Part shown: positions 13,308-18,492 of the stretch, one piece after another | How the letters are laid out: each line of letters opens with the position of its first letter | Position numbering within the stretch: the stretch's first letter is position 1 | Assembly (NCBI GenBank): GCA_003497135.1 | Contig: DNKR01000042.1 | Span: 14,506 to 32,997 of the forward strand | Reading direction: 5' to 3' | Origin: Candidatus Uhrbacteria bacterium | Lineage (GTDB): Bacteria; Patescibacteriota; Patescibacteriia; UBA9934; UBA9568 | Length of the DNA stretch: 18,492 nucleotides | Made by a program: the position numbers and the translations under genes | The notes under the pieces: generated by a model | Seen by the model: the letters and a program-made list of their open reading frames with translations, nothing else | Told to the model about the DNA's origin: nothing | Database searches by the model: none

Positions 13308-13823
13308 TTATTCAATTTCTTGTCCGCCGGACGGATCGGTTAAACTCAAAATATCGCGAGGTTTGGATTCTGCTTCGCTTGTTTGGCGGTCAATTTCTTT
13401 AATTTCTTCGCGAGCGATCATGTCTTTGTATATTGCTCCCAAAACGCCGTTTACAAATTTTCCTGATGATTCCCCGCCAAACGCTTTTGCAAGCTCAATA
13501 GCTTCGTTAATCGCGACCTTGGCCGGAATATTCTGCGCGAATTTCATTTCATACAATCCAAGACGCAAAATATTGCGATCAACAAAAGTTATTTGTTCAA
13601 TCGGCCAATCCGGAGCGAATTTTTTAATGTATCCGTCTATTTCCTCTATCCGCGACAAAACGCCGTCAACCGTTTCCTTAACATAGCCCTCGTCATTAAA
13701 CTTGGGCGCAAATTCGTTCATGCTATACGCAATAAGATCGTCCACATTTGCATTTGAATGCAAAAAATCCCATTGATACAGCGTTTGCATTGATATGGTT
13801 CTCGCAAGATGTCTGTTTGACAT
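13308..13823 (-). CDS. nusB: Transcription antitermination factor NusB
   Basis: NusB is the all-helical antitermination factor that binds boxA RNA with NusE (S10) in rRNA transcription. The family features are present: HLARTISMQTLYQWDF at the N-terminus, a middle helix pair with VDGVLSRIEEIDGYIKKFAP, and the C-terminal signature VDRNILRLGLYEM followed by AINEAIELAKAFGGESSGKFVNGVLG. Length is 171 aa, longer than E. coli NusB (139), because of a charged tail of ~25 residues after the last helix. Start: ATG at 13823. A longer frame runs up to 13961, but it would cross the rpmF terminator and the nusB -10, so it is rejected. No Shine-Dalgarno. rnc follows after 16 nt. Confidence 0.95.
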   Translation of the reverse strand: MSNRHLARTISMQTLYQWDFLHSNANVDDLIAYSMNEFAPKFNDEGYVKETVDGVLSRIEEIDGYIKKFAPDWPIEQITFVDRNILRLGLYEMKFAQNIPAKVAINEAIELAKAFGGESSGKFVNGVLGAIYKDMIAREEIKEIDRQTSEAESKPRDILSLTDPSGGQEIE

Positions 13824-13856
13824 AGAAGAGCAAAAGAACTTAATAATCTTTCCTGA

Positions 13857-13885
13857 ATTATACATGAATGCGCGGTAAAACAAAA
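13857..13885 (-). promoter_or_regulatory. nusB-rnc promoter
   Basis: -35 TTTTGT (13885-13880), 17-nt spacer, perfect -10 TATAAT (13862-13857). The -35 overlaps the T-rich tail of the rpmF terminator. Expected start near 13850. Confidence 0.6.
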
Positions 13886-13912
13886 GACCCGAGTTATGCG
13901 CTCGGGGCTTTT
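13881..13912 (-). terminator. Intrinsic terminator overlapping the rpmF 3' end
   Basis: CCCGAG and CTCGGG pair around a 7-nt loop; outer AAAAG/CTTTT pairs extend the stem and a T-rich tail follows on the minus strand. The rpmF TAA (13896-13894) is in the loop, so the last codons of the gene form the terminator's 5' arm. Confidence 0.85.
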
Positions 13913-14181
13913 GATTCGGTTTTGTTTTCTGTTGCGTGTTCGTGCCCGTGATCATGCTCATGATCGTGCTTTTTGCTCTTTTTGCGCAATGCCTTTTCTA
14001 CTGCGGCCTCTACGCGCAAAACTTTGCGCCCCTTATATTCTCCGCAATTCGCGCATGCGCGGTGCGGCTGGATAGGTTCTTTACATTTTTGGCACACGGC
14101 TACCTCTATAGCCGAGAGCCGATGGTGCGATCTGCGCCTTCTTATGCGCGAACGCGGTGATCTTTTTGGTGGGACTGTCAT
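13894..14181 (-). CDS. rpmF: Ribosomal protein bL32 with His-rich C-terminal tail
   Basis: Large-subunit ribosomal protein bL32. The core matches the family: an Arg-rich start (PPKRSPRSRIRRRRSHHRL) and a zinc ribbon with C30-x2-C33 and C43-x2-C46 (CQKCKEPIQPHRACANCG), then EYKGRKVL. The family is usually ~56-60 aa; this one is 95 aa. The extra ~35 residues are a basic helix (VEAAVEKALRKKSKK), then a His/Asp/Glu run HDHEHDHGHEH at 72-82 with six histidines, then a short polar end. The tail looks metal-binding. ATG at 14181 has no Shine-Dalgarno. gyrA ends 57 nt upstream. A TTGATA element upstream could be a -35, but no -10 at proper spacing is convincing, so rpmF may be read from gyrA. Confidence 0.93.
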   Translation of the reverse strand: MTVPPKRSPRSRIRRRRSHHRLSAIEVAVCQKCKEPIQPHRACANCGEYKGRKVLRVEAAVEKALRKKSKKHDHEHDHGHEHATENKTESKAPSA

Positions 14182-14238
14182 AGTATTTTAATCTAAATGT
14201 GGACGAAATGTATCAAGTTGTTGCAATAGTGTCAAGAG

Positions 14239-16860
14239 CTATACAAGAGCAACGCTGGCAACAGTGTCTTTTTCTTTTTTAAACCGCATTATGCGAACAC
14301 CTTGCGTTGCGCGGCCCAATACCGGAATTGATTCAAGAGGCGTGCGAATTACCTGCCCTGCCTGCGAAATAACCAGCATGTCCCGCTCGTCTTTTCCGGA
14401 AACAACATGCGCTGAAATAATCTTGCCTGTTTTTGCAGTAACATTTGCTGTTTTTATTCCGGAACCGCCCCTGCCCTGCACTTTATATTCATCAATTACC
14501 GTTCTCTTGCCATAGCCATTGTCCATTATAATAAGAAGCTGGGCTGAATCTTTTTGCGCTTCTTTTGAAACAACATCCATTCCAACGATTATATTTTTGC
14601 CTTTTAGCCGTATTCCGCGAACGCCTGATGCTGTTCGTCCCATTGAACGGATTGCTTTTTCGTTGAATCTGATTGATTGCCCTTCGCTTGAAACAAGGAA
14701 TATGTCATCGGTTCCGGTTGACGGCTTGACCCATTCAAGATCGTCTCCGTCGCGGAGCGAAATCGCGATAAGCCCGCTTGATCTGATGTTTTCAAAAGCA
14801 GTCATGTCTGTTTTCTTGATTGTGCCTTTGCTTGTAACCATGACAAGATATTTGTATTTTGAAATATCATCAGCAGTGAGAATTGCCGAGACCTTTTCGC
14901 CCGGACCAAGCTGGAGAAAGTTCACAAGCGCCTGACCCTTTGCTGTGCGTTTTGTTTCAGGCACATCATACGCCTTCATTCGGAAGACCCTTCCGCGCGA
15001 AGTCAAAAACATTACATTTTGATGGTTGGTCGTAGAAATAATATTTTCTACAGCGTCTTCGTCTTTTGTGGTCATGCCCGCAACGCCCTTGCCTCCGCGC
15101 GCTTGCGTGCGGAAAGTGTCAGGCGGAAGCCGTTTAATGTATCCGTCGCGCGTAATCATAATAACAGTCGCGTCGTCAGGAATAACATCTTCCATGGAGA
15201 ATTCTTTGACTCCATGTTTTACGATTTCTGTTCTTCGAGGGCTTGCGTATGATTCTTTAATCTGCACGACTTCTTTTCGAATTACAGCAAGCATTTTTTG
15301 TTCTGATTTCAAAATCGCTGTAAGTTCGGCGATAATTTTCATTTTCTCTTCGTATTCCTGCTCTATTTTCAGCCGTTCAAGATTCGCGAGCTGCTGCAAG
15401 CGCATTTCCAAAATAGCATCCGCTTGCAATTGCGAAAGCTTGAATCGCTTAATAAGATTCACGCGCGCGTCATCGCGATCTTTTGATTTTTTAATCGTGT
15501 GAATGACATCGTCTATTTTCGCAAGAGCGATTCGCAAACCATCCAAAATGTGCGCGCGGTCTTTTGCCTTATCAAGATCGTATTGCGTTCTGCGTCTTAC
15601 GACTTCTTTGCGGTGCTTAAGAAACTCTTCAATAATCATTTTCAGATTAAGAACGCGCGGCTGAATGCCGTCCACAAGCGCGACCATGTTATAGTGGAAC
15701 GACTCCTGCAATTGGGTCATCTGATACAAGCGGTTTAGAACCTTTCGCGGGTACGCGTCTTTTTTAAGTTCAATAACAATACGCACGCCGGCGCTGGTTG
15801 ACTCGTCGCGCAAATCGCGTATGCCTTCTATTTTTTTTTCACGCACAAGCATCGCGATTTTTTCCAAAAGCGTTGCCTTGTTCACTTGATATGGAATTTC
15901 TGTAACTAAAATGCGAAATGCTCCATGCACTTCTTCTATGTCGGCTTTTGCGCGCACAACTATTCCTCCGCGGCCTGTCGCATATGCTTGTTTAATATCA
16001 TTCGCATTGTAAACAAACCCGCCTGTTGGAAAATCAGGACCCTTTATGTATTCAATCAGTGAATCAGTGGCGATTGACGGATCATCAATAACAGCAAGGA
16101 CGCCGTCGCAAAGTTCGCCTAAGTTATGCGGAGGGATATTCGTTGCCATTGAAACCGCGATTCCAACAGTGCCGTTTAAAAGCAAGTTAGGAAGTTTTGC
16201 CGGAAGAACCGTCGGCTCTTTGTGCGATCCGTCAAAGTTCGGGACAAAATTAACAGTATTTTTCTCAATGTCAACAAGCATTTCTTCTGCAACGCGTTCA
16301 AGCTTTGCCTCTGTGTACCTGTACGCGGCCGCGCTGTCGCCGTCCAGCGACCCGAAGTTGCCCTGCCCGCGCACAAGCGGTTCGCGCATGGAAAAATCCT
16401 GCGCCATGCGAACAAGCGAGTCATAAACAGCGCTGTCGCCGTGCGGATGATACTTTCCAAGCACATCTCCGACAACTGTTGCGCATTTTTTAAACTTTGC
16501 GTTTGATCTTAAACCGCTCTGCCACATTGAATACAAAATCCTGCGGTGCACCGGCTTTAGCCCATCGCGCACATCCGGAAGCGCGCGCCCGACAATTACC
16601 GACATAGCATAATCAAGATACGAATCGCGCATCTCGTCTGTAATACTGCGCTGAATAACATTCACTCCAGCTTGAGATATTGCAGTTTCGCTTCCGCCTT
16701 CCAACACCTCAAGCTCGGTTTCGCTTGCTGCATTTTTGCCGGCCTTTAATTTTTTTGCCGGCTTTGCAGATTCGTTTTTTGAACCGAAATTCCGCTCGCT
16801 AGCGTGTACAAACGGTTTTTTAACAGAAATTCTTTTCTTATTATTCTTTTTCTTTGGCAT
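14239..16860 (-). CDS. gyrA: DNA gyrase subunit A
   Basis: GyrA is the DNA-breaking subunit of gyrase (A2B2), which adds negative supercoils; 873 aa. The winged-helix/tower core starts at ~residue 73 (ITDEMRDSYLDYAMSVIVG). The catalytic tyrosine is Y182 in RYTEAKL. The quinolone-determining region is wild-type in key positions (HGDSAVYD; S143 and D147 match E. coli S83 and D87). The C-terminal beta-pinwheel has a GyrA box QARGGKG near ~585-592, one change from QRRGGKG, which favours GyrA over ParC. No acidic tail is present; it ends VASVALV. The first ~70 residues are a Lys-rich low-complexity extension (MPKKKNNKKRISVKK), absent in E. coli GyrA. ATG at 16860 is 5 nt after the stop of the upstream TM gene, so it is translated within the MBL-TM-gyrA operon. 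No Shine-Dalgarno. Confidence 0.96.
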   Translation of the reverse strand: MPKKKNNKKRISVKKPFVHASERNFGSKNESAKPAKKLKAGKNAASETELEVLEGGSETAISQAGVNVIQRSITDEMRDSYLDYAMSVIVGRALPDVRDGLKPVHRRILYSMWQSGLRSNAKFKKCATVVGDVLGKYHPHGDSAVYDSLVRMAQDFSMREPLVRGQGNFGSLDGDSAAAYRYTEAKLERVAEEMLVDIEKNTVNFVPNFDGSHKEPTVLPAKLPNLLLNGTVGIAVSMATNIPPHNLGELCDGVLAVIDDPSIATDSLIEYIKGPDFPTGGFVYNANDIKQAYATGRGGIVVRAKADIEEVHGAFRILVTEIPYQVNKATLLEKIAMLVREKKIEGIRDLRDESTSAGVRIVIELKKDAYPRKVLNRLYQMTQLQESFHYNMVALVDGIQPRVLNLKMIIEEFLKHRKEVVRRRTQYDLDKAKDRAHILDGLRIALAKIDDVIHTIKKSKDRDDARVNLIKRFKLSQLQADAILEMRLQQLANLERLKIEQEYEEKMKIIAELTAILKSEQKMLAVIRKEVVQIKESYASPRRTEIVKHGVKEFSMEDVIPDDATVIMITRDGYIKRLPPDTFRTQARGGKGVAGMTTKDEDAVENIISTTNHQNVMFLTSRGRVFRMKAYDVPETKRTAKGQALVNFLQLGPGEKVSAILTADDISKYKYLVMVTSKGTIKKTDMTAFENIRSSGLIAISLRDGDDLEWVKPSTGTDDIFLVSSEGQSIRFNEKAIRSMGRTASGVRGIRLKGKNIIVGMDVVSKEAQKDSAQLLIIMDNGYGKRTVIDEYKVQGRGGSGIKTANVTAKTGKIISAHVVSGKDERDMLVISQAGQVIRTPLESIPVLGRATQGVRIMRFKKEKDTVASVALV

Positions 16861-16865
16861 ATCGT

Positions 16866-17225
16866 CTATTCGTTTGTTTGCAAATTTTGCTTTAACTCAT
16901 CAATTATCAGCTGTTCCATTTGTCTTTTTTGATTTTCTGTTTCAATCGCGTTTTGCAAAATCGGCGCTATTTCCGCCTGAAGCGCGCTATTTAATTTTTC
17001 CGCCTGATCGCTTGCCTGCTCAACCGCCGGATCAACCTTAAATTGTTCTGACGCTTGCGCGACTGTTTCGCGCGTTTGATTAAATGACACGCGAATCTGT
17101 TTTGAAACAATAAATATCCAGCCCAATAATATTGGAACAAAAACAACAAGAGCAAGTGCAACCGCTTTGACTTCGTTGCTTGCGATCCGACCTTCCGCAT
17201 GATTTTGTTTTTGTATGTGTTCCAT
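16866..17225 (-). CDS. Single-pass membrane protein with coiled-coil tail, unknown function
   Basis: A 119-aa protein I do not recognise. A hydrophilic N-terminus (~1-19) precedes one TM helix at ~20-41 (VALALVVFVPILLGWIFIVS). A long charged helical region then follows (~45-119), rich in E, Q, A and K with heptad-like spacing, likely a coiled coil. It begins 2 nt after the stop of the MBL-fold gene and ends 5 nt before gyrA, so all three share a transcript. The gyrA link may be operon packing only. No Shine-Dalgarno. Confidence 0.7.
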   Translation of the reverse strand: MEHIQKQNHAEGRIASNEVKAVALALVVFVPILLGWIFIVSKQIRVSFNQTRETVAQASEQFKVDPAVEQASDQAEKLNSALQAEIAPILQNAIETENQKRQMEQLIIDELKQNLQTNE

Positions 17226-17227
17226 AT

Positions 17228-17878
17228 TTAGTCGCGTTCAAGCACAACAACCATCATGTCCTCTTGCGGAAGGTCCTTGCGGGCGATCCTGTATTTTGTA
17301 GCTGTTTCTTTTTTGCAAGTTCCAAGCTGATTGCAGAACGCTTCTACTGTTCCAAGCTTTTCTTTTAGATTGGGCGAGGTTACCATTATTGGAATAATTA
17401 TTCGCGGTTCTATCTTTTCAAAAACTTCCAGCGCTTTTTTTGGATCAAGAACGCGCCCTCCGCCAACAGGCAAAAATAAAATATCAGCGCTCTGAAGCTG
17501 TTCAAGTTCAATATCGGTCAAGTCGCGATCAAGAACGCCAAGATGCACGAGGCGCATACCCTCTGCTTCTATTCTGTAAATTGTGTGGCTTTTTGAATAA
17601 TCGCTTTCTTTTGCAAGCGGAGCGGATATGCCGTAAACAAACGCGCCTTTGACCTCGTATTCGCCCGCATGGCTTACAACAAATCCTTTTTCTTTTTCAA
17701 GATCCTTGTTGTGCGCATCATCCGCGTCGTGCGTTGATACAATAATATCCGGCTCTAGCGTGCGCGGAAAGCGCAAACCGGTTGAATTTTCATAGGGATT
17801 TATAACAAGTTTTGCTTCTTCGTCCTGCGTTTTCGCAGTTATTTCTATACATGAAAGTCCGTGCCAGATAATTTGCAT
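17228..17878 (-). CDS. Metallo-beta-lactamase-fold protein lacking metal ligands
   Basis: A 216-aa protein of the UlaG-like MBL-fold branch common in Patescibacteria. Family scaffolding is clear: MQIIWHGLSCIEI at the N-terminus, INPYENSTGLRFPR, DIIVSTHDADDAHN, AGEYEVKGAFVYG, HLGVL, LFLPVGGGRVLDPKKAL and EPRIIIPIM. The metal residues are mostly gone. The HxHxDH motif reads H50-D-A-D-D54-A (two His to Ala), the GHS near the start is GLS, the bridging Asp of HLGD is V115, and the His of IPMH is M165. A metal-dependent hydrolase activity is therefore unlikely; a structural or binding role is an inference. Start: ATG at 17878, 24 nt after the expected transcription start. The in-frame ATG at 17920 is excluded because it lies in the promoter. 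First gene of the MBL-TM-gyrA operon. Confidence 0.8.
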   Translation of the reverse strand: MQIIWHGLSCIEITAKTQDEEAKLVINPYENSTGLRFPRTLEPDIIVSTHDADDAHNKDLEKEKGFVVSHAGEYEVKGAFVYGISAPLAKESDYSKSHTIYRIEAEGMRLVHLGVLDRDLTDIELEQLQSADILFLPVGGGRVLDPKKALEVFEKIEPRIIIPIMVTSPNLKEKLGTVEAFCNQLGTCKKETATKYRIARKDLPQEDMMVVVLERD

Positions 17879-17908
17879 AAATATAAAAAATGATTTCTGT
17901 CCGCAAAT

Positions 17909-17937
17909 ATAATACCACACAACCCTCTCGCGGGCAA
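17909..17937 (-). promoter_or_regulatory. Promoter of the MBL-TM-gyrA operon
   Basis: -35 TTGCCC (17937-17932), 17-nt spacer, -10 TATTAT (17914-17909), with TGG before the -10 (extended). Transcription would start near 17902. Confidence 0.7.
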
Positions 17938-17944
17938 GGTAAAA

Positions 17945-18492
17945 TCATGCGGATTTTTGACCTGCAATTTCTTGCTCCTGTTGTTCTTTTTCACGCTTGA
18001 ATTCATCAATTTGCTCCTTGTGTTCCAGCGCCCAATGCACAATATCATCAGCGCCTTTTGGCCCGTCAATTCCGAATCTTTGAGCAACCTCTGCACACTC
18101 AAGCAATTTTGCGCGCGCGAGCTCTAAAGAAGCTGATCTGGCCTGGTCTATCATAAGCTGTTCGTCTAAAGCATCGGCTGTCTTTTCACTTTGCGAAACG
18201 CTTAAAATCTTGTCTATTAATTCAATCGTAAGCACTCCGGTTTTTTTAAGAAACTCAAAAACTTCGCGCGGAGCGTACTCGGATTCTTCCATTATATTCT
18301 TTGCGTCTTGCGGGCCGGAAGACCCGCCGATAACAGAACCTATAAACGCTTCGGCTGATCTGCGGTAATCATGCATGTTTTGAAATTTTTTTCCGGCTTT
18401 TCGCGCAACTGCGCGCGCATAATCAATAACATCTGCGGATTCAGGAACAGAAGATAGCTCAACGTAGTGTTCAATCTGATTTCTGGCAATCG
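17945..18492 (-). CDS. Hypothetical helical protein, 5' end outside window
   Basis: The frame is open from the right edge of the window to TGA at 17945, giving at least 182 residues; the ATG at 18376 is probably internal because the reading frame continues upstream of it (IEHYVELSSVPESADVIDYA and on). The protein is soluble and helical, with acidic, Lys/Glu/Gln-rich stretches and a C-terminal coiled-coil-like tail (EFKREKEQQEQEIAGQ). I recognise no domain. A promoter for the MBL-TM-gyrA operon follows at once, so this gene belongs to the preceding transcription unit. No clear terminator lies between them. Confidence 0.7.
   Translation of the reverse strand, partial: IARNQIEHYVELSSVPESADVIDYARAVARKAGKKFQNMHDYRRSAEAFIGSVIGGSSGPQDAKNIMEESEYAPREVFEFLKKTGVLTIELIDKILSVSQSEKTADALDEQLMIDQARSASLELARAKLLECAEVAQRFGIDGPKGADDIVHWALEHKEQIDEFKREKEQQEQEIAGQKSA

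Noticed and set aside
13824..13961. 46-residue N-terminal extension of nusB
   Set aside because: It would cross the rpmF terminator and the nusB -10 element and shows no family similarity.
17879..17920. Upstream ATG of the MBL-fold gene
   Set aside because: It lies within the promoter (-10 at 17914-17909) and adds residues absent from the family pattern.
1..18492. Recoded UGA (as in Gracilibacteria/Absconditabacteria)
   Set aside because: TGA ends the rnc, HAD and right-edge hypothetical genes at expected positions, and no conserved gene needs TGA read as glycine.
1..18492. CRISPR array, tRNA gene or IS element
   Set aside because: No regularly spaced repeats, cloverleaf, transposase or terminal inverted repeats seen in the intergenic gaps, all of which are under 200 nt.

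Overview
The window is a compact bacterial chromosome segment. It most likely comes from a member of the Candidate Phyla Radiation (Patescibacteria). This is an inference from several things: tightly packed genes, almost no Shine-Dalgarno sites, short intergenic gaps, a type II membrane protein with a baseplate-J-like domain next to dnaE, a threonyl-tRNA synthetase without a TGS domain, and an apparent salvage-only nucleotide cassette. TAG, TAA and TGA all act as stops, so the standard bacterial code fits. No tRNA, rRNA, CRISPR array, IS element or integrase is visible.

Layout. (1) Plus strand, 1-7286: the C-terminal ~700 residues of pheT (cut by the left edge), a 92-aa single-TM protein, dnaE, and a membrane-anchored baseplate-J-like protein. 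These end at a strong bidirectional terminator (7331-7367). (2) Minus strand, 10489-7434: a hypothetical protein, a YerC/YecD (TrpR-like) regulator, then a uridine-phosphorylase-like enzyme, a HAD hydrolase and a phosphoribosyltransferase. The phosphorylase has its own promoter (9722-9694) inside a cluster of GTGT/ACAC half-sites, and a leader holding a hairpin and an intrinsic terminator ahead of its start codon. (3) Plus strand, 10562-12409: thrS, divergent from the hypothetical gene; a 7-bp dyad lies over its -35 box. (4) 12410-12598: a GC-rich stretch of stacked hairpins plus a 7-mer tandem repeat between convergent thrS and rnc. (5) Minus strand, 18492-12599: a hypothetical protein cut by the right edge, a metallo-beta-lactamase-fold protein that has lost its metal ligands, a single-TM coiled-coil protein, gyrA, rpmF (bL32 with a His-rich tail), nusB and rnc.

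How the genes work together. Most of the window is information processing: tRNA charging (PheRS beta, ThrRS), replication (DnaE, GyrA), ribosome (bL32), antitermination (NusB) and RNA processing (RNase III). The 9546-7434 cassette stands apart. A nucleoside phosphorylase releases bases, a phosphoribosyltransferase could reattach them to PRPP, and a HAD phosphatase could dephosphorylate nucleotides or sugar phosphates. HAD and PRTase overlap by 4 nt and both have canonical Shine-Dalgarno sites, which their neighbours lack. The cassette therefore looks acquired. Together with the candidate operator/attenuator leader and the upstream TrpR-like gene, it is the best candidate here for an undescribed regulated system.
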